Part shown: positions 50,007-56,447 of the stretch, one piece after another
Layout of the letters: every line of letters begins with the position of its first letter
How positions within the stretch are numbered: the stretch's first letter is position 1
Source: Pseudomonas juntendi
GTDB lineage: Bacteria > Pseudomonadota > Gammaproteobacteria > Pseudomonadales > Pseudomonadaceae
Reading direction: 5' to 3'
Assembly (NCBI RefSeq): GCF_009932375.1
Contig: NZ_BLJG01000029.1
Location: forward strand, 1-56,447
Length of the DNA: 56,447 nucleotides
Translations under genes and position numbers: made by a program
Notes under the pieces: model-generated
The model's database searches: none
Told to the model about the DNA's origin: nothing
What the model saw: the letters and a program-made list of their open reading frames with translations, nothing else

Positions 50007-51080
50007 TCAGCGCTCGCGTTCGGCAGGGCTGAGGCCCAGGTAGCGCTCGGTCCACAGGGCCAACGGCAGCGGTGGTTGCTGCTCCAAGACACGCCGCCAG
50101 ATCAGCACCAGGTCGCGCCTGTTGAACATCGACCCGGGCCCGGTTTGGAAAGCCGCTGGCACATCGACCACCCACTGCCCCTGGCTGTCCCGGTGGGCCA
50201 TGCGGAAACGGAAGCTGTAGTTGCCCGGGATACCCATGCGCAAGTCCGTGACCACCAGCACGTCGCCGACCTGGTCGTAACGCAACCAGTCATCGGTGAA
50301 CCAGCGCAAACGCTGATACAGCTCATCGGTGGCCAACACCTGCGCCAACTGCGTGTTGCGCGGCAAGCGCTGCATTTCTGGCGCCTGCCGGTCGAAGGCG
50401 CTGCTGATGCCCTCGTAATAGTCACCCCCGGGCGTTTTTGCCAACACTCGCCAGACCAGGCTGTTGAAGGCAATGGGCACGGCCCGCAATTCAGTGGTGA
50501 CGATACCTTGCTGGTCCAGTGCGGCCTGGAAGCGCTGCTCGGCGGCCATGCGCCCGGCAAGGCCGAAACCGAGGTACGCCGTGCTGAACACCAGTGCCAG
50601 GGTCAGCAGCCGCGTGGCCCTGGCAGTCACTCCGCGCACGGCCGCGTAGATAACGGCGGCCACCAGGGGCAAGGTATACACCGGGTCGATGATGAACACC
50701 GCAGCCCAGCTTTGCGGTGTGACTGGCAGAGGCCAGAACAACTGGGTGCCATAGACCGTGAAGGCATCGAGCAATGGGTGGGTGATCAGCACCAGCCAGA
50801 ACGCCAGGAACAGCCTGTTCAAGGTATAGCCTTTGTCGGGCCAGCACTTGTTGACCAGCCAGGCCAGCAGCAAGGCCAGCCCGGTGAGCACGAACAGCGA
50901 GTGGGAGAAGCCGCGGTGGTAAGTCATCTGCGACACCGGGTCGGCGTAGCGGATGATCACGTCGAGGTCCGGCAGCGTGCCCAACGCCGCGCCATACAAC
51001 AGCGCGCGGCGGCCTTGCAGGCGGCCCAGCACGGCACCCTGCAGGGCGGCGCCGAGTACAGCTTGGGTAATCGAGTCCAA
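50007..51080 (-). CDS. membrane-bound metal-dependent hydrolase (YdjM-like)
   Basis: 357 residues from a TTG at 51080 (AGGA 8 bp upstream). It begins DSITQAVLGAALQGAVLG, typical of the YdjM family. Metal-binding histidines are in YHRGFSHSLFVLTG and ITHPLLDAFTVYG, with DPVYTLPL following. Four to five membrane helices occupy the first half and a soluble C-terminal domain the second. The family includes LexA-controlled proteins, but no SOS box could be seen upstream. Substrate unknown. Confidence 0.83.
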   Translation of the reverse strand: MDSITQAVLGAALQGAVLGRLQGRRALLYGAALGTLPDLDVIIRYADPVSQMTYHRGFSHSLFVLTGLALLLAWLVNKCWPDKGYTLNRLFLAFWLVLITHPLLDAFTVYGTQLFWPLPVTPQSWAAVFIIDPVYTLPLVAAVIYAAVRGVTARATRLLTLALVFSTAYLGFGLAGRMAAEQRFQAALDQQGIVTTELRAVPIAFNSLVWRVLAKTPGGDYYEGISSAFDRQAPEMQRLPRNTQLAQVLATDELYQRLRWFTDDWLRYDQVGDVLVVTDLRMGIPGNYSFRFRMAHRDSQGQWVVDVPAAFQTGPGSMFNRRDLVLIWRRVLEQQPPLPLALWTERYLGLSPAERER

Positions 51081-51182
51081 GGGAGCATTCCTGGCAGGTG
51101 GTGACGGGAAACTACCCTCAACCAGGGCCGCTAGGCAATTCCCCGCCTTGTTGCCAGATGCAACGCCGCAAGACCGGGCGGT

Positions 51183-51944
51183 TCAGCCGAGGTCGCCGCC
51201 CCCTACCGGCAGGGTCACGCCGGTGATGTATGACGCTTCATCGCTGGCCAGGAACAGAATTGCCCCGACCTGCTCGTCGATGCTGCCGTAGCGGTGCATC
51301 AGGCTGCTGTCGAGGGTCTGGTCGACAATTTGCTGGTACCAGCGCCTCTCCTGCTCGGTTTGCTCGGCGGTGTTGCGCGGTACCCGCCGCGGCGGCGCTT
51401 CGGTGCCACCCGGCGCGGTGGCGTTGACGCGGATGCCACGGCCAGCGGTTTCGAAGGCCAGGCAAGCAGTCAGCGCATTGACCCCACCCTTGGCCGCACC
51501 ATACGGCACCCGGTTCACGCCCCGCGTGGCGACCGACGAGACATTGACAATGACCCCACTGCCGCATTCGAGCATGTACGGCAGTGCGGCGTGGCAGCAC
51601 CACAGGGTGGGGAACAGCGAGCGGCGCACTTCGGCTTCTATCTCTTCGGCCGCGTAGTGCTCGAAAGGCTTGGCCCAAATGGTACCGCCCACATTGTTGA
51701 CCAGTATGTCGAGGCGGCTGAACGTTGCTACTGCGCTGGCCATGACCCGGACGCAGTCGGCGTGCCGTTCAAGGTCGGCGGTCAGGGTCAGCACCCCCTC
51801 GCCGGCCAGTTCGTGGACCAGTTCGGAGCGGTCTACCGCCACCACTTGCGCCCCCTCGGCCTTGAGCCGCCAACACACGCCACGACCAATGCCTTGGGCG
51901 GCGCCGGTGACCAGGGCAACCTTGCCTTCGAATCTTTTGTTCAT
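51183..51944 (-). CDS. benD: cis-diol dehydrogenase BenD
   Basis: 253 residues from the ATG at 51944 (GGAG upstream). A short-chain dehydrogenase with VALVTGAAQGIGRGV for NAD, ILVNNVGGTIW, the serine in VIVNVSSVATRG and the catalytic YGAAKGG. WAKPFEHYAAEEIEAEVRRS is typical of BenD/XylL. It oxidises benzoate cis-1,2-dihydrodiol to catechol with loss of CO2. Last of the four ben genes on the minus strand; a REP pair separates it from benC, so it may be partly uncoupled. Confidence 0.93.
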   Translation of the reverse strand: MNKRFEGKVALVTGAAQGIGRGVCWRLKAEGAQVVAVDRSELVHELAGEGVLTLTADLERHADCVRVMASAVATFSRLDILVNNVGGTIWAKPFEHYAAEEIEAEVRRSLFPTLWCCHAALPYMLECGSGVIVNVSSVATRGVNRVPYGAAKGGVNALTACLAFETAGRGIRVNATAPGGTEAPPRRVPRNTAEQTEQERRWYQQIVDQTLDSSLMHRYGSIDEQVGAILFLASDEASYITGVTLPVGGGDLG

Positions 51945-51973
51945 GTTCAAATCTCCGCTTCCCCGCGGTCCCC

Positions 51974-52058
51974 GTAGGAGCGGGTTTACCCGCGAATGCG
52001 TCCGACCAGGCAACGTTGCTGTACCTGCTGGCCTCTTCGCGGGTAAACCCGCTCCTAC
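51974..52058. repeat. paired REP element (inverted) between benC and benD
   Basis: GTAGGAGCGGGTTTACCCGC plus GAA at 51974-51996 is repeated in perfect reverse complement at 52036-52058. Inside an operon such a pair can stabilise the upstream mRNA or reduce downstream expression. Confidence 0.9.
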
Positions 52059-52090
52059 AGGGGGCGGTGTCATGCTCGGGGTAAAGGTAA

Positions 52091-53101
52091 TCAGGCCGCC
52101 GCCGCGAACTTTTCGTAGTAGAAGTTGGCCGGGGTAATGCCCTGCTCACGCACGTACTGGCTGACCGCTTCGACCATCGGCGGTGGCCCGCACAGGTACA
52201 CATCCACATCGCCATCGTTGAGGTGGCCCGGCTCGATGTGCTGGGTCACGTAGCCCTTGTGCGGGTATTGGCTGTCCGGGTTGGTCACGCAGGCGCTGTA
52301 GGTGAAGTTGGGGATGCGTGCAGCCAGTGCTTGCAGGCGGTCGAGCTCGACCAGGTCGAAGTCGTTGGTCACGCCATAGATCAGGTGCAGCGGGTGTTCA
52401 CTGCCCTGCTCGGCGATCTTTTCCAGCATCGCGGTGAATGGCGCCAGGCCGGTACCGCCGGCCAGCAGCAACAGCGGGCGCCGAATCGGGCGCAGGTAGA
52501 AGCTGCCCAACGGCCCGGTCAGGCTCATGCTGTCGCCGGCCTTCGCCAGGTTGGTCAGGAAGCTGCTCATCAGGCCGCCCGGCACGTTGCGGATCAGAAA
52601 GCTGACTTCGCCGTCCTTCTGCAACGAGCTGAACGAGTAGGCGCGGCTCTGCTCGCTGCCCGGCACCTTCAGGTTCACGTACTGCCCTGGCAGGAACGCC
52701 AGGCGGCTCAGCGCTTCGCCCTTGATCGACAGGGCAATGGTGCTGGCCGACAATTGGCGCACATCGCTGATGGCCGCCTCGAAACTGCCCTGTTCGGTCT
52801 TGCACAGCTGCGACGACACCGGAATGTGAATCACGCAGTCGCTTTCGGCGCGCATCTGGCAGGTCAGCACGAAGCCTTCGGCGATTTCGTCTTCGCTCAA
52901 GGCATCTTCGATAAAGTTGTCGCCCAGGTCGTAACGCCCGGACTCGGCCTTGCACTTGCAGGTGCCGCAGGCGCCGTCGCGACAGTCGAGCGGGATATTC
53001 ATGCCCTGGCGATAGGCAGCGTCGGCCACGGTCTCGTGGCCCGTGGCCTCAATGAAGCGGGTGACCCCGTCTTCGAAATTCAGTGCGATCTGGTAGCTCA
53101 T
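52091..53101 (-). CDS. benC: benzoate 1,2-dioxygenase reductase BenC
   Basis: 336 residues from the ATG at 53101 (GAGG upstream). The plant-type [2Fe-2S] motif is CRDGACGTCKCKAESG near residue 41, with the last cysteine in VLTCQM. The FAD-binding RAYSFSS and the NADH-binding LLAGGTGLAPFTAML follow, and the C-terminus contains VYLCGPPPMV. It transfers electrons from NADH to the BenAB oxygenase. It lies 72 bp downstream of benB. Confidence 0.95.
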   Translation of the reverse strand: MSYQIALNFEDGVTRFIEATGHETVADAAYRQGMNIPLDCRDGACGTCKCKAESGRYDLGDNFIEDALSEDEIAEGFVLTCQMRAESDCVIHIPVSSQLCKTEQGSFEAAISDVRQLSASTIALSIKGEALSRLAFLPGQYVNLKVPGSEQSRAYSFSSLQKDGEVSFLIRNVPGGLMSSFLTNLAKAGDSMSLTGPLGSFYLRPIRRPLLLLAGGTGLAPFTAMLEKIAEQGSEHPLHLIYGVTNDFDLVELDRLQALAARIPNFTYSACVTNPDSQYPHKGYVTQHIEPGHLNDGDVDVYLCGPPPMVEAVSQYVREQGITPANFYYEKFAAAA

Positions 53102-53173
53102 GTTGCACCTCGCGGGCGAGCCGACCCACGGCGCGTCGCAAAACGCACCGGGCAGTGCTCGCAAAACCCTGTA

Positions 53174-53659
53174 TCAGATGTGGTAGATGTCGATGACCTG
53201 GCGCACATAGTCGTTCTTCAGCACGACCTTTTTCGCCTTGATCAGCGGCTGCTCACCGCGCAGGTCGAGGGTGTAGAAACTGGTGCCAAAGTAACTGTCG
53301 GTGGTCTTGTAGCGGAAGCTCAGCGTGTGCCAGTTGAAGCGCACCTTGCAGCTGCCCTCGCCCTGTTCCACGATCTCGATGTTGCTGATGTTGTGCGAGG
53401 TGCGGGTATCAGGGACGGTCGCACTGGAGCGCTCGGTCTTGATGCGGAATATGCGGTCTTCCAGGCCACCACGGTTGCCGTACCAGATCAGCGAGATTTC
53501 GCTTTGTGGGTCTTCGGTCAGGCTGTCGTCATCGTCCCAGCTCGGCATCCAGAAGCTGACGTCGCTGGCGTACAGTTCCAGCCATTGGTCCCACTGGGCA
53601 TCGTCCAGGTAGCGCGCCTCGCGGTAAAGGAAATCGCGCACGGTTTCATGCAGGCTCAT
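53174..53659 (-). CDS. benB: benzoate 1,2-dioxygenase small subunit BenB
   Basis: 161 residues from the ATG overlapping the benA stop (ATGA). The beta-subunit family features are [37 protein letters not shown] and [11 protein letters not shown]. It has no cofactor and stabilises the alpha3beta3 hexamer. Overlap with benA ensures stoichiometric translation. Confidence 0.94.
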   Translation of the reverse strand: MSLHETVRDFLYREARYLDDAQWDQWLELYASDVSFWMPSWDDDDSLTEDPQSEISLIWYGNRGGLEDRIFRIKTERSSATVPDTRTSHNISNIEIVEQGEGSCKVRFNWHTLSFRYKTTDSYFGTSFYTLDLRGEQPLIKAKKVVLKNDYVRQVIDIYHI

Positions 53660-55014
53660 TGCACGGCCTCCACGGGGATCAAGTGTTGTTCGTGCTTGAG
53701 GGCGCGGACCATGGTGGCCTGCCAATACTTGTGCTGCAGCACGAACAGGCCTTCGTCCTCGGTGCGCACGCCAGACAGTAGCGGCTGCAGTTCGATCTCT
53801 TTGGCCGCCGCATCGGCGCCTTCCACCCAGTGCGCCGCACCGCGGGACATGTCGTTCCAGCCAGTACCGCGGCCATAGCCAGTCTGGCACGAGCGGAACT
53901 CTTCCAGGTCGTCCGGGGTGGCCATGCCGCTGACGTTGAAGAAGTCTTCGTACTGGCGGATACGCTTGGCCCGCGCCTCGGCGCTCTCGCCTTTCGGCGC
54001 GATGCAATAGATGGTGATTTCGGTCTTGTTCACCGAAATCGGCCGGGCAACGCGGATCTGCGAGCTGAACTGGTCCATCAGGTACACGTTCGGGTACAGG
54101 CACAGGTTGCGCGAGTTCTCGATCATCCAGTCGGCCCGGGCCTGGCCGAAGTCGGCCGCCAACTGCTCACGGCGCTCGTAGGCGGGGCGGTCCTCGGGGT
54201 TGGCCCAGCGGGTCCACAGCAGCAGGTGGCCGTGCTCGAAGGAATAGAAGCCACCGCCCTGCTTGGCCCAGGCGCCAGCGCTCATGGTCTTGATCGCGTC
54301 ACCGGCCTCGCGCTGCTTGCGCTGGTTCTGGGTGGCAGCGTAGTTCCAGTGCACGGAGCTAACGTGGTAGCCGTCGGCACCGTTTTCAGCAGTGAGCTTC
54401 CAGTTGCCTTCATAAATGTACGAGCTGGCACCGCGCAGCACTTCCAGGCCTTCCGGCGACTGGTCGACGATCATGTCGATGATCTTCGCCGACTCGCCCA
54501 GGTGCTCGACCAGCGGCTTGACGTCGGCATTCAGGCTGCCGAACAGGAAGCCGCGGTACGACTCGAAGCGCGCCACCTTGGTCAGGTCGTGGGAGCCCTC
54601 GCAGTTGAAGCTGTCGGGGTAGCCGGCATTGCTCGGGTCTTTTACCTTGAGCAGCTTGCCGCTGTTGTTGAAGGTCCAGCCGTGGAACGGGCAGGTGTAG
54701 CTGGAACGGTTGCCGCGCTTGTGCCGGCAGAGCATGGCACCGCGGTGGCTGCAGGCGTTGAGGAAGGCGTTGAGCTCACCGTCCTTGTTGCGCGCGATGA
54801 AGATCGGCTGGCGCCCCATGGTCAGGGTGAGGAAGTCGTTGTTCTCGGAGACCTGGCTTTCGTGGGCCAGGTAAATCCAGTTGCCCTCGAAGATGTGTTT
54901 CATCTCCAGGTCGAACAGGCGAGGGTCAGTGAACATCTCGCGCTTGCAGCGGTAGATGCCCTTTTCACGGTCGTCCTCGAGCATGGCATCGAGGTAGTCG
55001 AATCCCAGGGACAT
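53656..55014 (-). CDS. benA: benzoate 1,2-dioxygenase large subunit BenA
   Basis: 452 residues, the usual length. The Rieske motif is [14 protein letters not shown] and CPFHGWTF around residues 88-111. The mononuclear iron site is in [15 protein letters not shown], with the aspartate further on. The start opens [19 protein letters not shown]. It hydroxylates benzoate to the cis-1,2-dihydrodiol using O2. First gene of the operon, driven by a promoter with BenR sites. Confidence 0.96.
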   Translation of the reverse strand: MSLGFDYLDAMLEDDREKGIYRCKREMFTDPRLFDLEMKHIFEGNWIYLAHESQVSENNDFLTLTMGRQPIFIARNKDGELNAFLNACSHRGAMLCRHKRGNRSSYTCPFHGWTFNNSGKLLKVKDPSNAGYPDSFNCEGSHDLTKVARFESYRGFLFGSLNADVKPLVEHLGESAKIIDMIVDQSPEGLEVLRGASSYIYEGNWKLTAENGADGYHVSSVHWNYAATQNQRKQREAGDAIKTMSAGAWAKQGGGFYSFEHGHLLLWTRWANPEDRPAYERREQLAADFGQARADWMIENSRNLCLYPNVYLMDQFSSQIRVARPISVNKTEITIYCIAPKGESAEARAKRIRQYEDFFNVSGMATPDDLEEFRSCQTGYGRGTGWNDMSRGAAHWVEGADAAAKEIELQPLLSGVRTEDEGLFVLQHKYWQATMVRALKHEQHLIPVEAVQ

Positions 55015-55050
55015 GGCCAGGGTCTCCCTTGTTATTGTTTAGACCTGGTC

Positions 55051-55113
55051 AGGTTAGGGATTGGTATGGGGCGGCAATATCCGGTTTGTGCGGGGTGCTA
55101 TCCGTTTTGTGCA
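55051..55113 (-). promoter_or_regulatory. Pben promoter with two XylS/BenR half-sites
   Basis: On the minus strand, TGCA-CAAAAC-GGATA (55113 to 55099) and CGCA-CAAACC-GGATA (55092 to 55078) fit TGCA-N6-GGNTA, spaced 21 bp as in the XylS-controlled Pm promoter. The -10 candidate TAACCT (55056 to 55051) begins 21 bp after the second half-site, the same offset as TAGGCT in Pm. The benA start is 36 bp beyond it. Confidence 0.85.
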
Positions 55114-55134
55114 GGTGGATGTGAAAGGTTCAAG

Positions 55135-55227
55135 GGCCTCTTCGCGGGCACGCCCGCTCCCACAGGTACTGTGTATCCCTCAAAGGTCAGGAATTCCTGT
55201 GGGAGCGGGCGCGCCCGCGAAGAGGCC
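55135..55227. repeat. paired REP element between benA and benR
   Basis: A 31-bp arm at 55135-55165 (starts GGCCTCTTCGCGGGC) is repeated in reverse complement at 55197-55227 with one mismatch and a 31-bp spacer. It lies just downstream of the benR stop and upstream of the Pben half-sites, so it could insulate benA from benR transcripts. Confidence 0.9.
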
Positions 55228-55235
55228 GGTGTCGT

Positions 55236-56192
55236 TCAGCGCCGATTACGCAAGGTTTCCGAGGGCAACTCGCCAAACTGCTGCCGATACACCTCGGAGA
55301 ACCGCCCCAGGTGCAGAAAGCCATAGTCCATGGCCAGTTCGGTCACACTGCGTACCGAACAACTGGCATCGCTCAGGCAGGCATGCACCTGCTCCAGCTT
55401 GCGCTGGCGTACATAGTGCTTCGGCGTGGTCTGCAAGTGCCGTTCAAACAAGGCATACAACGAACGCAGGCTCATGCACGCCTGCTCTGCCAGTGCTTCG
55501 GCGGTCAGTTCAACTTTCAGGTTACGGTCGATGTGGTCGATGATCCGCTCAAGGCTCGCGCCCGGCGAGCCCAGGCTCTCGCGGCGGAGATTGGTGTTCA
55601 TCAGGGTCAGCAGCTTGCTGGCGACGATCTGGCTGTAATGGCCCTGCACCCGCGGCAGCGAATCGCTCACCTCCGCCTCATGGCAAACCATTGCCAGCAG
55701 GTTGACGAAGCCATCCAGTTCATCCAGCCGATAATGGTTACGCAAAAAGCGCACGCCGCCGTCGGGGCGGTGCCAGCGCTGTTCATCGCAGATTGAATCG
55801 AGCAAACGCGCAGGCACCTTGAGAATGAATTTTTCGCAGTCTTGCGAATAGGTCAGGTCAACCGGGTCGTCAGGGTTGATCAGCAGCAGTTCGCCCGGTA
55901 CCAGATGCTGCTCACCCTTGTGTCCGCGCCACAGGCAGTTGCCGTTAAGCAGCACCTGCAGGTGGTAGATGGTTTCCAGGGCTGGCGAGGTCACCCGCAC
56001 GCTGCCGCCGTAGCTGATGCGGCACAGATCGAGTTCGGCGAATTTGCGATGGCTGAGGCTGGCCTGGGGGTGGGTGGTGCGCGACAGGCCGATGCAATGC
56101 TGGCCGACATGCTGGTTGACATAATCGGACACAGCATACGGGTCGGCGTGGTGAAACACGCTACTGCGCTCGCTCAGCAGGCGGTTTTCCAT
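55236..56192 (-). CDS. benR: AraC/XylS-family activator BenR
   Basis: 318 residues from the ATG at 56192; a TTG two codons upstream is also possible. The N-terminal effector domain is about 1-200 (SYGGSVRVTSPALETIYHLQ; LVPGELLLINPDDPVDLTYS). The C-terminal domain has two helix-turn-helix units: AEALAEQACMSLRSLYALFE and SVTELAMDYGFLHLGRFSEV. It activates benA with benzoate and is the chromosomal relative of XylS. Same strand and directly upstream of benA; the REP and Pben lie between. Confidence 0.94.
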   Translation of the reverse strand: MENRLLSERSSVFHHADPYAVSDYVNQHVGQHCIGLSRTTHPQASLSHRKFAELDLCRISYGGSVRVTSPALETIYHLQVLLNGNCLWRGHKGEQHLVPGELLLINPDDPVDLTYSQDCEKFILKVPARLLDSICDEQRWHRPDGGVRFLRNHYRLDELDGFVNLLAMVCHEAEVSDSLPRVQGHYSQIVASKLLTLMNTNLRRESLGSPGASLERIIDHIDRNLKVELTAEALAEQACMSLRSLYALFERHLQTTPKHYVRQRKLEQVHACLSDASCSVRSVTELAMDYGFLHLGRFSEVYRQQFGELPSETLRNRR

Positions 56193-56447
56193 AGGCAAGG
56201 CACTCGGCGTCGTTATTGTTCTGGTCGCCGCTTCCTACGGCCTTGTGGGGCTGTGGTTGCGGTCGTCACGGTCATTCTATCGGGCCGGTTGCAGGTCGCG
56301 GGGGCAGGCGACAGCCGGTGGATGAGCACACTTAAGCAAAAAGGCGGGGGTTGGGCAATGCGGCGTTGGGATTGGGTGGGCGGATAGCGGACACGCCAAG
56401 TTTGGTTGGTGTTCGGTAATCGAACTCATTTTGCAGGTCTGGCCCTA
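56193..56447. other. benR upstream region to window edge
   Basis: About 255 bp with no supported gene. It includes the benR leader and probably its promoter. An ORF reading plus-strand into it is antisense to benR and is rejected. Confidence 0.5.

Noticed and set aside
49674..51104. 476-codon plus-strand frame
   Set aside because: Shadow of the TraX-like and YdjM-like genes, which show real family motifs on the minus strand.
52223..55326. Two long plus-strand frames (551 and 498 codons)
   Set aside because: They lie opposite benC, benB and benA, whose cofactor motifs are unambiguous.

Overview
The window looks like a chromosome segment from a Pseudomonas putida-group bacterium. The basis is a high-G+C coding style, the benABCD/benR cluster, Pseudomonas-type paired REP repeats, ybhPON next to ligD and ku, and a codBA/tenA block. 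Species assignment is inferred from gene content and remembered gene order, not from a database search.

Positions 1 to about 4,000 are accessory DNA that is visibly lower in G+C. They hold a badly decayed tyrosine recombinase running off the left edge, an XRE-type regulator divergent from a two-gene cassette (an unrecognised 175-aa protein plus a protein resembling the Xre/MbcA/ParS antitoxin C-terminal domain), a 440-bp non-coding stretch with about nine copies of a T-rich motif, and a HEPN-like protein. From about 4.2 kb onward the window is core-like.

Region by region: 4.2-8.0 kb, a three-subunit molybdenum aldehyde oxidoreductase (paoABC) with a strong terminator. 8.0-13.4 kb, small stress-type proteins, a giant CheB-CheR-PAS-histidine kinase-receiver protein and a ClpP-like protein. 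13.5-17.4 kb, a tightly overlapping DUF72-ybhP-clsB-ybhN operon (membrane lipid functions). 17.5-24.7 kb, a metallothionein, an acidic protein and the bacterial NHEJ genes ligD and ku, separated by a four-gene cassette (acyl-CoA dehydrogenase-like, PIG-L deacetylase, methyltransferase, glycosyltransferase). 24.8-33.1 kb, a nucleosidase, a methyltransferase/haem-oxygenase-like oxidase pair, a small lipoprotein, a second KGG-repeat protein, MFS transporter, Tat-type aldo/keto reductase, DyP peroxidase, BASS-family transporter and an orphan CrtZ-like hydroxylase. 33.1-37.1 kb, an MgtC-like protein with a structured leader and possible leader peptide, a DUF4142 protein, a KfrA-like coiled-coil DNA-binding protein and a chimeric gene relic.

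37.1-42.6 kb is a minus-strand pyrimidine/thiamine block: a TPP riboswitch, two tenA genes of different active-site type, codB, a PucR-type regulator and codA. 42.7-47.6 kb has a lone tyrosine recombinase, glycerate kinase, a CdaR regulator and a sugar-acid-type MFS transporter. 47.7-51.1 kb has a Rieske-FAD reductase fusion, a TraX-like protein and a YdjM-like membrane hydrolase. 51.2-56.2 kb is benDCBA read leftward from a promoter with two XylS/BenR-type half-sites, plus benR. Benzoate is converted to catechol by these enzymes, but the usual downstream transport and catechol genes are not next to benD here.
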